64,000 bases of DNA from Fibrobacter sp. UWEL (GCF_900142535.1 NZ_FRBE01000020.1:1-64000); one strand, 5' to 3'. Positions 18,964-29,202 are shown, counted from the first letter of the stretch. A program made the numbers and translations. The notes: generated from the sequence alone by a model not told the origin.

Positions 18964-19461
18964 TTACTTGCCAGCGCCGCAGCACTTCTTGTACTTCTTG
19001 CCGGAACCGCAGGGGCACGGATCGTTACGGCCAACATCTGGACCGGTCTTGCGAACGGTTTCCTGCTTCACTGCACGACCGTCATAGAAGAACCATGCAC
19101 CGCCCACCTTGTGGAATTCACCCAGTTCGTGGTGGTCGCGAGTGATGTTGCCCTGCTTGAACTTTGCAACGAATTCAACCCAACCGATGTTCTTTTCTTC
19201 TTCGGTCTTGGTCTGCTTGATTTCAATGCCCAGCCATTCAGATTCGCGGCTCCATGCTTCAACGCTTGCTTCGTCGAAGTCAGAACGCTGAGTAGCTTCC
19301 AGAGATTCCTTCAACCATGCAATTTCGTGCTTGGCATAGGCGGTGTAGCGAGAACGCATCAAAGCTTCGGGAGATGCAGCAAGTGCAGTTTGCTTGATGA
19401 TAGGTTCGCAGCATTCGCAATATTCTTTACCGGAACCACAGGGGCATAAATCTTGAGCCAT
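18964..19461 (-). CDS. YchJ/UPF0225 family SEC-C protein
   Basis: A small 165-aa protein with a SEC-C zinc motif at each end: [13 protein letters not shown] (residues 5-17) and [15 protein letters not shown] near the C-terminus. Between them is the YchJ core ([46 protein letters not shown]), an NTF2-like fold. Family members are uncharacterised; the SEC-C motif binds zinc and, in SecA, SecB. The ATG at 19461 has AAAGAGG upstream and begins the first SEC-C motif; a longer reading frame has no homology-like sequence. It likely heads the argC-obgE-smpB-amidase transcript. Confidence 0.9.
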   Translation of the reverse strand: MAQDLCPCGSGKEYCECCEPIIKQTALAASPEALMRSRYTAYAKHEIAWLKESLEATQRSDFDEASVEAWSRESEWLGIEIKQTKTEEEKNIGWVEFVAKFKQGNITRDHHELGEFHKVGGAWFFYDGRAVKQETVRKTGPDVGRNDPCPCGSGKKYKKCCGAGK

Positions 19462-19584
19462 AATAACCTCTTTATAGTTTGAAAAATTTACAAGAAAAAG
19501 ATAGAAAAAACGTGGGGAGTGTTGTGTTCTAGGGGCTAGGGGATAGGGTTTAGGGGCTTGTGCTGCGGGATGCATGCTATGTGA

Positions 19585-19614
19585 AAAAAGTCCTGGTTTT
19601 ACCCAGGACTTTTT
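19585..19614 (-). terminator. Second terminator of the methyltransferase gene
   Basis: AGTCCTGGGT pairs with ACCAGGACTTTTTT on the minus strand. An identical hairpin lies at 19676-19705, so the gene has two in series. Confidence 0.88.
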
Positions 19615-19675
19615 GAGAGTGAACGCAATGCGTAGGTTCTTTACCCTACGTACTGCGTGAACGGTCTTCTTGTGA

Positions 19676-19705
19676 AAAAAGTCCTGGTTTTACCCAGGAC
19701 TTTTT
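19676..19705 (-). terminator. First terminator of the methyltransferase gene
   Basis: This is the same hairpin as at 19585-19614, in the copy of the tandem repeat nearest the gene. Confidence 0.88.
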
Positions 19706-19759
19706 GAGAGTGAACGCAATGCGTAGGTTCTTTACCCTACGTACTGCGTGAACGGTCTC

Positions 19760-20380
19760 TTACAAACATTTTTTGAGAAGCCAGAATTCTTCCTTGCCTT
19801 CACGACCCGGCAGGCTGTTTACAGCAGGAATGCGGTCCACGATATCGAACACGCCGTCCAGACGAGCCATCAGTTCGCCTTCGCTGGTGCAGTGGGGAGG
19901 ACCCTGCAGGGTATTGCCGCTGGTCAGGGGGTACATGAGGGAAATCAGCAAGCCGTCGTCCTTCATCATCTTGTAGCAGACTTCGAAGAATTCGTCGCGG
20001 CGACCCGGATGAATAGCGGAGAAGGTGCAGTAGTCGTAAACGATGTCAAACTGCTGGCCACCGCGCTTCTGATCCTTGGGAGAAAGGGTGAACAGGTCCA
20101 AGTCCAGAGAACGCAGGTTCTTGTGCTTGCGGCTCAGATGGTCCAGTTCGTCCACGGCGGTGGGGGCAAAATCGACTGCCAGCACGTCGTGACCGCGCAA
20201 AGCCCAAGCTTCGGCATCGTAGCCAAAGCCGGCGCCCGGAACCAGAACAGATCCGGTGGCAGGGCATGCAGGATTCTTGAAGAATTCCAGAAGGGCTGGA
20301 GTTGCCTTCTTGATATTCCAATAGTCCTTTCCATCGGCGTAGAGGTTATCCCAGAATTCCGGGAGGTTTTGCGTTAACAT
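19760..20380 (-). CDS. TPMT-family SAM-dependent methyltransferase
   Basis: The 206-aa protein is a class I methyltransferase of the thiopurine S-methyltransferase type. It opens with FWDNLYADGKDYWNIKKATPAL, as TPMT-like proteins do, then motif I VLVPGAGFGYDAEAWALRGHDVLAVDFA, the YDYCTFSAIHPG segment and a final EEFWLLKKCL. Natural substrates of bacterial members include sulfur, selenium or tellurium compounds and small thiols. The start has AAGGACGG upstream. It lies 74 nt after rlmN and is followed by two tandem terminators. Confidence 0.85.
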   Translation of the reverse strand: MLTQNLPEFWDNLYADGKDYWNIKKATPALLEFFKNPACPATGSVLVPGAGFGYDAEAWALRGHDVLAVDFAPTAVDELDHLSRKHKNLRSLDLDLFTLSPKDQKRGGQQFDIVYDYCTFSAIHPGRRDEFFEVCYKMMKDDGLLISLMYPLTSGNTLQGPPHCTSEGELMARLDGVFDIVDRIPAVNSLPGREGKEEFWLLKKCL

Positions 20381-20454
20381 AATTACCGTCCTTTCTATTT
20401 CTCTTTCTATTTACTATTTCAAAAAACTCTAGTTCGACCTGCCCCCGCAAATCT

Positions 20455-21576
20455 CTAGCTCTGTCGAGGCGTGGCGTCGGGGAGGCTTGACCCTCTTTCG
20501 AAAACGCCCTGGTCGTTCTTCTTCTTGTGTGCGAGCTGTCCACAGGCGGCGAGGATATCTCTGCCGCGAGCCGTACGAATCGTGATCTGAATCTGGGCTG
20601 CACGAACCGCGGCGAGGAAGGTATCCACTTCGTCGGGTGTGGGTGCATGTAAGTTGGGATCGTCTCCATCGTTTAGGATGATGGCGTTTACCTTGACACG
20701 ACGGGGAGCGCAAATGCGAATCAGTTCCTTGGCGGCCTTGGGTGTGCAGGTGATTCCCTGAATCAGCACGAATTCAAACGTGACGTAATTGTCGGTGCGG
20801 CGAATGTATTCGTCTACACCTTCCAAAAGCTTTTCGATGGGCCAGATGTTGTTTACGGGCATCACGGAGGAACGGTACTCGTTATTGGTGCTGTTCAAGC
20901 TGATTGCTAGGCAGCAGGGAGTATTGCGGTCCACCAGTTCCTTGATGCGAGGGACCACACCGCTGGTGCTAACGGTCATGCGCTTGGAACCCATATTGAA
21001 CAACTTCTGGTTGTGCAGTGTGCAGCAAACGCGATGTACGTTTTCCAGATTGTTCAGGGGCTCGCCCATGCCCATGAAGATGATGTTGGTCACCTGGGCG
21101 ATCTGACCTTCTTCATTGAAGATGTTGTTTTCCTTCAGGTACCAGTTCACGTTGATGATTTCTTCCAGGATTTCACCTGCTTCCAGGTTGCGGAAGAAGC
21201 CCATCTTTGCGGTGCGGCAGAATGCGCAGTTCATGGCGCAGCCCACCTGGGTCGAAACACATACGGAAAAACGGCCGTTGGCAGGAATCATCACGGTTTC
21301 GATGTGATGTCCGTCCCAAGTCTCGAAAAGCCACTTGACGGTGCCATCGACGGAAACCATGTGCTGGTCTTCCTTCAGGGAGCGGAGCTCAAACTGCTTT
21401 GCCAATTTTTCGCGGAGAGCGGGGGAAATGTTCAACATCTCGTCGAAGGATTTCACCTGCTGGCAGAAAAGCCATTTCTGGATTTGTTCAGCGCGGAAAG
21501 GTTTTTCGTCCACCTCGCGGAGCCAAGCCTTAATCTCGTCTTCCGTTAATGTTTTGATATTGCGCTGCCATTCCAT
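20455..21576 (-). CDS. rlmN: 23S rRNA (adenine2503-C2)-methyltransferase RlmN
   Basis: This radical-SAM enzyme methylates C2 of A2503 in 23S rRNA and A37 of some tRNAs. The 373-aa protein has the cluster motif CAMNCAFC, a GEPLNN segment, SLNSTNNEYR, ILNDGDDPNLHAPTPDEV and the C-terminal methyl-carrier cysteine in AACGQL. Both catalytic cysteines are present. The ATG at 21576 (MEWQRN) is preferred over an upstream frame. It has no Shine-Dalgarno, but TTAACA-17-TATCTTTG ends nine bases from it. Its -35 overlaps the stop of the XRE gene, so it has its own promoter. Confidence 0.95.
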   Translation of the reverse strand: MEWQRNIKTLTEDEIKAWLREVDEKPFRAEQIQKWLFCQQVKSFDEMLNISPALREKLAKQFELRSLKEDQHMVSVDGTVKWLFETWDGHHIETVMIPANGRFSVCVSTQVGCAMNCAFCRTAKMGFFRNLEAGEILEEIINVNWYLKENNIFNEEGQIAQVTNIIFMGMGEPLNNLENVHRVCCTLHNQKLFNMGSKRMTVSTSGVVPRIKELVDRNTPCCLAISLNSTNNEYRSSVMPVNNIWPIEKLLEGVDEYIRRTDNYVTFEFVLIQGITCTPKAAKELIRICAPRRVKVNAIILNDGDDPNLHAPTPDEVDTFLAAVRAAQIQITIRTARGRDILAACGQLAHKKKNDQGVFERGSSLPDATPRQS

Positions 21577-21585
21577 AGTGGCGCA

Positions 21586-21614
21586 AAGATAGTAAATTTT
21601 AAGTTTTTTGTTAA
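21586..21614 (-). promoter_or_regulatory. rlmN promoter, near-leaderless
   Basis: Minus strand: TTAACA (21614-21609), 17-base spacer, TATCTT (21591-21586) extended to TATCTTTG. Nine bases separate the -10 from the ATG, leaving a leader of only a few nucleotides. Confidence 0.7.
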
Positions 21615-21886
21615 GGGTGGTTTTCGGGGCCCGGACCCTCGTCAAATTGACTATACAGGGTGTCTATTTCTAGAAAAAGTTCTGAAATGGAAAGCCCGTA
21701 AGCAGTTGCCAAATTGCAGAGTGTCTGTACGGATGGCTGACGTTTTCCGCTTTCCACCTGTGATATAAACTGTCTTGTAATGTTTGAAATTTCGGAAAGC
21801 CCGTTTTGTGTCAATCCCTTGTCCTGGCGCCTAGAAAGGAAGATGTGTCGCATCACCTTTTTCAGGACGTGTTCCTTGTAAACCAT
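21611..21886 (-). CDS. XRE-family helix-turn-helix regulator
   Basis: This is a 91-aa DNA-binding protein. Residues about 13-70 form the Cro/CI helix-turn-helix: LSRRQDKGLTQNGLSEISNITRQFISQVESGKRQPSVQTLCNLA, with the usual Q and G positions, then YGLSISELF. A short acidic tail ends it; no sensor domain is present. The start has AAGGA upstream. It precedes rlmN by 34 nt. Its target cannot be told from sequence. Confidence 0.88.
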   Translation of the reverse strand: MVYKEHVLKKVMRHIFLSRRQDKGLTQNGLSEISNITRQFISQVESGKRQPSVQTLCNLATAYGLSISELFLEIDTLYSQFDEGPGPENHP

Positions 21887-22182
21887 TATTTATCCTTGAT
21901 GATCCTTGAATTAGTTTCACCAAAACACCTTCTCACCACCCCTACATGAACACAATACAAAACTATAAAAAATAGCGGATGGTAGGTGCAAACTATGGTT
22001 TGCAAAATGTGTTAAATTGTGGAAACTTATGAAGTTGGAAATGCGCTGGATGCCCGTGTTTACGGGCTTCGCTGCAAGTATTGAGTAAGATTTGTGTAAG
22101 TTGTTTCCGCTTCGTTTCGGGATTGTCTAGCGTGTAATTTATGGACAAAAAAAGAGACTTAACTTTCGTTAAGTCTCTTTCG
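21887..22182. other. Intergenic region upstream of the XRE gene with two hairpins
   Basis: No gene is seen. There are two perfect hairpins: TGCAAAC-TATG-GTTTGCA (21987-22004) and GCCCGT-GTTT-ACGGGC (22052-22067). Neither has a T run. The tRNA-Arg terminator closes the region on the right. Confidence 0.5.
22151..22180 (-). terminator. Terminator of tRNA-Arg(ACG)
   Basis: A perfect 13-bp stem AAAGAGACTTAAC (22151-22163) with GTTAAGTCTCTTT (22168-22180) lies three bases beyond the tRNA 3' end and is followed by a T run on the minus strand. Confidence 0.92.
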
Positions 22183-22256
<74 letters not shown>

Positions 22257-22295
22257 ATTTTGTTTTGTTGTCCGCTCTCGCTTTCAACGTGCCCA

Positions 22296-22323
22296 AATAT
22301 AGATAAGCACAAAGATTTGTCAA
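22296..22323 (-). promoter_or_regulatory. Promoter of tRNA-Arg(ACG)
   Basis: Minus strand: TTGACA (22323-22318), 16-base spacer, TATATT (22301-22296), followed by TGGGC. The TATATTTGGGC block is identical to that of the RNase P RNA promoter. Confidence 0.8.
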
Positions 22324-22450
22324 GGGTTCTTGTTTAAAAAACTTGATTTTTTTTTATGAGGCCCAAAATAGGGCTTCTAGAATCCGACGAAACAAGGATG
22401 TCCTATTTAAATAGCTATTTTTGGACCAACTTTTTTTCCATGATGGAATC

Positions 22451-24751
22451 ATGAATAAGATTAAACCAATTCTGTTGAAAGTCCTGAATACCCTGAAGGT
22501 TACTCTTAAGGGATGGTTCACCGACAAGAAAGTCATCAAGTGGCTTATCATTTTTGAAATTCCGGTGATTGCAGTCATCATTGGTGCTGTTGCAGTGTAC
22601 AACCACTACGCTCCGGAACTTCCGTCCTTGACTCAGCTGGAACAGATCAACCCCAAGCTGGTGACCAAGATCTACGATATGAACGGCGAAGTGGCTCACG
22701 AATACTTCGTGGAACGTCGTGAATGGACTCCCTTCGATTCCATTCCCAAGAACGCCATTCATGCGGTGATGGCTACAGAAGACCGAGTCTTCTACGATCA
22801 CTGGGGCATGAACGTGTGGGCGATTCCTTCCGCTATCCTTGAAAAGGTGGCCAAGGGTGGTAAGCTCCGCGGTGCGTCTACCTTGACCCAGCAGTTGACC
22901 AAGCTCCTGTTCTTGACACCGGAACGTTCCTTGGCTCGTAAGATTAAGGAAATGATGACGGCCATCCGTATTGAACAGACTTATACCAAGGAAGAAATTC
23001 TTGAATTCTATATGAATGAAGTTTACCTGTCTGGCGGTAACTACGGTTTCCAGGCGGCTGGTAAGTTCTATTTCGGAAAGCCCCTGGACAGCCTTTCCAT
23101 TCCGGAATACGCTGTTCTTGCCGGTATGCTCCAGCGTCCTGAAGCTTATCGTCCGGACCGTCATCCCAAGGCTTCCCTGGAACGTCGCAATACCGTGCTT
23201 TACGCCATGCGCGATGCTGGCTACATCACTAACGATGAATATCACGAGTATATCAAGACTCCCATCACTCTCGCTCCCAAGCAGATTGAAACCGGTGCAG
23301 GCCTTTACTTCTACGAAGAAATTCGTAAGTACATGGAAAAGAAGTATGGTGAAAATTCCCTCTATGCAGATGGCGTCTCCATCAACAGTACCATCGATCC
23401 GGAAATCCAGGCCTTTGCCGATAGTGCGGCTCTCGCTCAGGTAACCAAGGTTCGCCGTCGCATCAAGTATCGTTTCACTCGCAAGTTCGGCATGGCCAAG
23501 AAGTTCGATATGCCGGAAGATAGCGTGGTGGCTCATTTCGATAGCCTGTTCGCCATCGTCAAGAAGAACTACGAAGAAAAGCGCGGCCGTATGCCGGATA
23601 GCCTTGTCTATCACGATGCTGAAATCGCTGCCATCCTGGTGGAAAATGAAACGGGTGCAATTCGCGCCATGGTGGGTGGTTCTGACTGGAACAAGTCTCG
23701 CTGGAACCGCGCCGTCCAGTCTCTCCGTCAGACCGGTTCTTCCTTCAAGCCTATCGTTTACTCTACCGCCATTTCTAGCGGTGCAAGCCCTTGTGACTCT
23801 GTGAACGACGCTCCCATTACCATTCAGGACCAGGACAAGATCGTGAACGGCAAGGCTGAAAAGCAGATCTGGCGTCCGGCTAACTTCGAACATGACTTCG
23901 AAGGCATGATGACTCTCCGTCGCGCTCTTTACAAGTCTAAGAACCTGCCCGCCATTTTGACCGCACAGAAGTATGGTCTTGCAAACGTGGTGAACTACGC
24001 CCGTAAGTTCGGTATCCAGAAGGCTCCTCTGACTGCAGTTCCCAGTATGGCTCTGGGTTCCATCGGTGCGACCCTCATGGAAATGACTTGCGCCTACACG
24101 GTATTCCCCAACGGCGGTAACCGTCTGGAACCGTACATGATTGAATCCATCGTGGATAAGCACGGTGAAGTGATTGAAAAGAGCTCCAAGGTGGAACACG
24201 AAGTTTTGAATCCTGCGGCTGCTTACATCATGATTGATATGCTGAAGGATGTGAACATTCGCGGTACTGCGGCTCGTGTGTACAACGGCGGATTCCATCA
24301 TCCTAGCGGTGGTAAGACCGGTACTTCCAATGATTACACGGACGCATGGTACATCGGCTTTACCAAGCGCTACACCATGGGTGTTTGGGTCGGTATCGAC
24401 AATCCCCAGTCCATGGGCCCGGGCCACACTGGTACCGAAGATGCCCTGCCTGTCTGGATTGCTGTCATGAAGGAACTCCACAAGGATCTGCCTAAGGAAA
24501 ACTTCAAGACCCCCGCAGGTGTGATCGGCAAGGGTATTTGTAATGCTACAGGCAAGGCTGCTGGCGAATTCTGCTCCGAAAAGACTTACTGCCTGTACCT
24601 CTCTGGAGCTCCCACTGAAAAGTGCGACGGTAACCATTACGAAGTCCGCACCAAGTCTTCTGACGACGCAACCCTCTTCAGTAACAGGAACGCTACCACC
24701 ACGGCTCCCAAGGCTGCTGGTGGCAAGAAGTCTGCAAGAAAGATGTTCTAA
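22451..24751 (+). CDS. Class A penicillin-binding protein (PBP1a-like)
   Basis: This bifunctional peptidoglycan synthase polymerises glycan strands and cross-links peptides in the periplasm. It is 766 aa from the ATG at 22451 (MNKIKPILL). A membrane anchor spans about residues 29-50. The GT51 domain shows ATEDRVFYDHWG, RGASTLTQQLTKLL and EEILEFYMNEVYLSGGNYG. The transpeptidase domain has SSFKP (active Ser), SKN and KTGTSND. The C-terminal Cys-containing stretch (about 700-740) is followed by a Lys/Ala-rich tail. A TATTTTTG box lies at 22416-22423. No Shine-Dalgarno is evident, so the exact start is less sure than the function. Confidence 0.93.
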   Translation: MNKIKPILLKVLNTLKVTLKGWFTDKKVIKWLIIFEIPVIAVIIGAVAVYNHYAPELPSLTQLEQINPKLVTKIYDMNGEVAHEYFVERREWTPFDSIPKNAIHAVMATEDRVFYDHWGMNVWAIPSAILEKVAKGGKLRGASTLTQQLTKLLFLTPERSLARKIKEMMTAIRIEQTYTKEEILEFYMNEVYLSGGNYGFQAAGKFYFGKPLDSLSIPEYAVLAGMLQRPEAYRPDRHPKASLERRNTVLYAMRDAGYITNDEYHEYIKTPITLAPKQIETGAGLYFYEEIRKYMEKKYGENSLYADGVSINSTIDPEIQAFADSAALAQVTKVRRRIKYRFTRKFGMAKKFDMPEDSVVAHFDSLFAIVKKNYEEKRGRMPDSLVYHDAEIAAILVENETGAIRAMVGGSDWNKSRWNRAVQSLRQTGSSFKPIVYSTAISSGASPCDSVNDAPITIQDQDKIVNGKAEKQIWRPANFEHDFEGMMTLRRALYKSKNLPAILTAQKYGLANVVNYARKFGIQKAPLTAVPSMALGSIGATLMEMTCAYTVFPNGGNRLEPYMIESIVDKHGEVIEKSSKVEHEVLNPAAAYIMIDMLKDVNIRGTAARVYNGGFHHPSGGKTGTSNDYTDAWYIGFTKRYTMGVWVGIDNPQSMGPGHTGTEDALPVWIAVMKELHKDLPKENFKTPAGVIGKGICNATGKAAGEFCSEKTYCLYLSGAPTEKCDGNHYEVRTKSSDDATLFSNRNATTTAPKAAGGKKSARKMF

Positions 24752-24769
24752 GCAACAAAGATTTGCATC

Positions 24770-24804
24770 AGGGCGGCTGTTCAACAACAGTCGCCCTTTT
24801 TTTG
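24770..24804 (+). terminator. Terminator of the PBP gene
   Basis: AGGGCGGCTGTT (24770-24781) pairs with AACAGTCGCCCT (24786-24797), followed by seven T's. Confidence 0.9.
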
Positions 24805-24819
24805 TACTCGCTTGAATAA

Positions 24820-24851
24820 AAAAACATCCCGGTTCTTTCGAACCAGGATGT
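24820..24851 (-). terminator. Terminator of groES-groEL
   Basis: Minus strand: ACATCCTGGTTC-GAAA-GAACCGGGATGT followed by a run of seven T's; one U-G pair in the stem. Confidence 0.88.
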
Positions 24852-24872
24852 TCCATTAGGAGAAAGTCTAGG

Positions 24873-24993
24873 TCGCGGGCGTGAACCCGCGAGAAGTTCT
24901 GTGAGCATCAAGCGGCTCATCTTAATGAGCCGTGGATGCGAGAGATTGGCTCAGTCGCAGGTTCTTAAATTGCGCTTAGAGCCAATCGGTCTC
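24873..24993 (-). repeat. Array of three hairpins after groEL, including post-stop element copy B
   Basis: Between the groEL stop and its terminator lie a 54-nt element at 24940-24993 (minus strand GAGACCG ... AAGAACCT ... CTCTC, with perfect arms GATTGGCTC/GAGCCAATC), a hairpin at 24905-24939 (GCGGCTCAT/ATGAGCCGT plus outer GCATC/GATGC), and TCGCGGG/CCCGCGA at 24873-24892. The element begins seven bases after the groEL stop. Confidence 0.65.
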
Positions 24994-25000
24994 TTGTTCT

Positions 25001-26650
<1,650 letters not shown>

Positions 26651-26688
26651 TTAAATTCTTTTGAATCCGCTTTGATTGCTTCGCTGGA

Positions 26689-26970
26689 TTACAGGGTTGC
26701 GAAGATGTCGGATTCCTTAACGATCAGGTAGTTTTCGCCATCAACGGAGATTTCAGTACCGCTGTACTTGCCGTAGAGAACCACGTCGCCAACCTTGACT
26801 TCCATAGCGATGGTTTCGCCCTTGTCGGTCTTGCGGCCCGGGCCCACTGCCACGACCTTACCCTGCATCGGCTTTTCCTTTGCGTTATCCGGGATGAAGA
26901 GACCGGAGGAGGTCTTCTGTTCGGCTTCGGCCGGCTTTACAACGATTCGATCTGCTAAAGGCTTGATCAT
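26689..26970 (-). CDS. groS: Co-chaperonin GroES
   Basis: The 93-aa heptameric lid of GroEL. It shows [14 protein letters not shown], the mobile loop [25 protein letters not shown], and [15 protein letters not shown]. An AAGGA site precedes the start. It heads the operon with groEL 56 nt downstream. Confidence 0.98.
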   Translation of the reverse strand: MIKPLADRIVVKPAEAEQKTSSGLFIPDNAKEKPMQGKVVAVGPGRKTDKGETIAMEVKVGDVVLYGKYSGTEISVDGENYLIVKESDIFATL

Positions 26971-27063
26971 TTTTCTTTTCCTTTTTTGCGGCGACCCGAG
27001 GGTGCCTTTTGTTTAATTCTTTGACCCGTATTGGATCTTTCTTTGTTTCGCCCTTCTAAAAGC

Positions 27064-27092
27064 AATATCTATGCCAAAAGTTTTTTTGTCAA
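27064..27092 (-). promoter_or_regulatory. Promoter of groES-groEL
   Basis: Minus strand: TTGACA (27092-27087), exactly 17 bases, GATATT (27069-27064). No CIRCE inverted repeat (TTAGCACTC/GAGTGCTAA) is seen, so HrcA control of the usual type is not supported here. Confidence 0.7.
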
Positions 27093-27210
27093 CTTAAACG
27101 TAAAAATTGCCAAAATTTCTAAAAAATCCAAGCTTTTACGGGTGTGCGGGGTTCCATATATATGGAGTGTTTCTCTTTGAAACAAAAAGAGGTGTTTAAA
27201 AATGAAACAA

Positions 27211-27238
27211 AAAAGAGCCGGCGTAAACCGGACTCTTT
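27211..27238 (-). terminator. Terminator of the porin-like gene
   Basis: Minus strand AAAGAG-(bulged T)-CCGG-loop-CCGG-CTCTTT followed by TTTTG. Confidence 0.8.
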
Positions 27239-27252
27239 AAAACTGGATTCCC

Positions 27253-27294
27253 TTCGGCGAGCTCAGGAAACTTAAGGTTGGTGAGCTTGTCGAA
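27253..27294. repeat. REP-like palindrome after the porin-like gene
   Basis: TTCGGCGAGCTCA pairs with TGAGCTTGTCGAA across a 16-base loop, with two mismatches read as DNA. It starts four bases beyond the gene's stop. Sequences of the type GTTCGACAAGCTCA/TGAGCTTGTCGAA are common extragenic palindromes in many bacterial genomes. Confidence 0.6.
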
Positions 27295-27298
27295 CCAA

Positions 27299-28333
27299 TT
27301 ACTTGATGGTGGTGGTCAGGCGGAATGCCATGCCCACATCGCTCAGAGTTTCTTCGCTGTAGACGCTGAACTGGAGCTTGGACTTACCAACGGTCTTTAC
27401 GAGAGCCACGGTCCATGCCAATTCGTCGGCATTCGGCTTCTTGGCGTCAACCTGGTCGCGGTCCTTGATGTATTCCAATTCTGCCATGAGGTTGGTGAGG
27501 ATGCCGAAGGTGGGCAGTTCGAGGCCGACATAGAACGGGTTGAACATCTTGCCAGCCTTGTTCATGTAGCCCAGTTCCTGAGCCTTGTAGTTGTCAACAG
27601 AAGTGCTGATGTCTTCGTCAACGGTGTAGATGCAGGCGTATTCACCATAGAGACGGAGGTTGGGCATAAAGGTGTAGCTTGCGTATGCAGCCATGCGGTG
27701 GGTGAGGTAGGAGGTGTTCTGCACAACGTCAATCAGGTTGCTGCGGTATGCTACCTTCAGTTCCAGGGGGAAGGTGAACTTCATGTCGTCTTCTACGCGG
27801 ACGTAACCGGTGTTAGCCTTGTTGTCCTTTGCGGCAACCATGGCGTTCAGCTGGTTCAGACCGTGCTTCCAGCCCAGTTCCACTGCGTTGTGGCTGTAAT
27901 CGCGCATCCAGAGACCGCGAGCGGCCAGGGACTTGTCGATGTAGGTACCGAAGTTGGTGGACTGAGACCAGTCAGTCTTCCAGCGACCAATCTTCAAGTT
28001 CAGATTGTCATTGGCACCCAGGTTCCACTTGTAGTTTACCCAGTAGAGGTCTGCAAGAATCTTGTCGTAGTTCTTTCCTTCGATAACGTTACCGAATTCG
28101 GGGCCGAACATACGGATCATAATCAAAGCGTCCAGGCTTTCGCTCTTGTACTGGCCGCCGATGTTGGCGCGGATCCAGCCGGAGCTGAAGTTGTTGTCGT
28201 CATCTGCCAGGGACTTGGTCACCTGAGTCTGGACATTGCCCTTGAGGGTCATGTTGTCTGCGACGTCAGCTGCGAATGCTGCAGTGGCGAGACCGAAACC
28301 GAGAACGGCTGCTGCGATTTTCTTGAAGTTCAT
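27299..28333 (-). CDS. Outer-membrane beta-barrel (porin-like) protein
   Basis: A 344-aa exported protein with signal peptide MNFKKIAAAVLGFGLATAAFA, cut before ADVADN. The mature chain alternates hydrophobic and polar residues in short strands (LYWVNYKWNLG, RLYGEYACIYTV, FYVGLELPTF) and ends in a strand MAFRLTTTIK, consistent with a beta barrel of about 16 strands. No specific porin family is recognised and no substrate can be named. AAGGAG precedes the start. It is divergent from the ompA-like gene, sharing a 127-bp promoter region. Confidence 0.75.
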   Translation of the reverse strand: MNFKKIAAAVLGFGLATAAFAADVADNMTLKGNVQTQVTKSLADDDNNFSSGWIRANIGGQYKSESLDALIMIRMFGPEFGNVIEGKNYDKILADLYWVNYKWNLGANDNLNLKIGRWKTDWSQSTNFGTYIDKSLAARGLWMRDYSHNAVELGWKHGLNQLNAMVAAKDNKANTGYVRVEDDMKFTFPLELKVAYRSNLIDVVQNTSYLTHRMAAYASYTFMPNLRLYGEYACIYTVDEDISTSVDNYKAQELGYMNKAGKMFNPFYVGLELPTFGILTNLMAELEYIKDRDQVDAKKPNADELAWTVALVKTVGKSKLQFSVYSEETLSDVGMAFRLTTTIK

Positions 28334-28427
28334 TGTTGCTCCTTGAGTGAATAACCTTTTTAAAATTTTCTTAACGAAATTTAGAATAACCAGCGATTAT
28401 TTGGAAGACGGAATCATAGTAAAAAAC

Positions 28428-28435
28428 TATTTTTG
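28428..28435 (+). promoter_or_regulatory. -10 box of the OmpA-family gene
   Basis: TATTTTTG followed by GACC. The block CTATTTTTGGACCAA is repeated at 22415-22429 upstream of the PBP gene (CTATTTTTGGACCAA). No good -35 is seen at 17 bases. Confidence 0.5.
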
Positions 28436-28460
28436 GACCAAAAATTTTAGGGAGTATTTT

Positions 28461-29150
28461 ATGAAAAAGTTTCTGATCTGCTCTGTTGCCGCTCTGGCGG
28501 CCTTTGTTGCCCAGCCCATGGCCAAGGACCTGGCTCCCAACAAGACTCATGCTGTATTGAACATCACTTACACCAACTATGACGACGTTCCTCAGGCTCA
28601 CAAGAAGCTGACCTTCGTGGGACAGAACAAGGGTAAGCAGATTTCCGTCACTACCGACCAGTATGGTGAAGTGGGTTTCCTTATTCCTCGCGAAGATACT
28701 TACACCATCCTCTGCGAAAGCTTGACCGGTCCTTTTGAATGTGGTACCACTCCTTTTGTTTCCAAGACTGCAAGCTCCGGCGGTATTACCGTGGTGTTCG
28801 ATGACACTCGCGCAGAACTGACCGGCGTTACCTTCAAGGCTGGCAGTGCAGAACTGGTCCCCAGCTCCTTAAACACCTTGGATCAGGCTATCAAGGGGCT
28901 GAAGATGAATCCCAAGGCCAAGGTGGAAGTTCAGGGCCACACCAGTTCCGACGGAAGCGATGAACTGAACCAGCGCCTTTCTGAAGATCGTGCAAATTCC
29001 GTACGTGATTACATGATCAGCAAGGGCATCAAGGCCGAACGCCTGACCGCTGTGGGTTACGGTCCCAGCCAGCCTAAGGCAGACAACTCCACGGAAGCGG
29101 GCCGCAAGGCCAACCGCCGCATTGAGCTGGTGGTTATTTCTGAAGAGTAA
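28461..29150 (+). CDS. OmpA-family outer-membrane/peptidoglycan-binding protein
   Basis: A 229-aa exported protein. The ATG at 28461 has AGGGAG upstream and opens the signal peptide MKKFLICSVAALAAFVAQPMA. There is no lipobox. Residues about 30-120 look like an Ig-like or carboxypeptidase-regulatory-like beta domain rather than a barrel. Residues about 125-225 are the OmpA C-terminal domain: VTFKAGSAELVPSS, VEVQGHTSSDGSDELNQRLSEDRANSVRDYM, GYGPSQPKADNSTEAGRKANRRIEL. The diaminopimelate-binding Asp and Arg (DELNQRLSEDRA) are present. It probably tethers the envelope to peptidoglycan. Confidence 0.9.
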   Translation: MKKFLICSVAALAAFVAQPMAKDLAPNKTHAVLNITYTNYDDVPQAHKKLTFVGQNKGKQISVTTDQYGEVGFLIPREDTYTILCESLTGPFECGTTPFVSKTASSGGITVVFDDTRAELTGVTFKAGSAELVPSSLNTLDQAIKGLKMNPKAKVEVQGHTSSDGSDELNQRLSEDRANSVRDYMISKGIKAERLTAVGYGPSQPKADNSTEAGRKANRRIELVVISEE

Positions 29151-29174
29151 TATTCAAAATATTTTGAATAAAAG

Positions 29175-29200
29175 AAGTCGCACATTAGCGCGACTTTTTC
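29175..29200 (+). terminator. Terminator of the OmpA-family gene
   Basis: AAGTCGC (29175-29181) pairs with GCGACTT (29190-29196), followed by TTTC. Confidence 0.75.
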
Positions 29201-29202
29201 TG

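Larger units (their letters stand above)
19580..19758 (-). repeat. Exact 88-bp tandem duplication (terminator plus post-stop element)
   Basis: Positions 19580-19667 and 19671-19758 are identical over 88 bases, separated by TCT. Each unit holds, in minus-strand order, the 54-nt palindromic element (19706-19759, then 19615-19668) and a hairpin terminator. The inner copy starts directly after the methyltransferase stop codon. The perfect identity means a recent duplication or active homogenisation. Confidence 0.95.

Noticed and set aside
26971-27200. CIRCE element before groES
   Set aside because: No TTAGCACTC-N9-GAGTGCTAA-like repeat is present in the upstream region.
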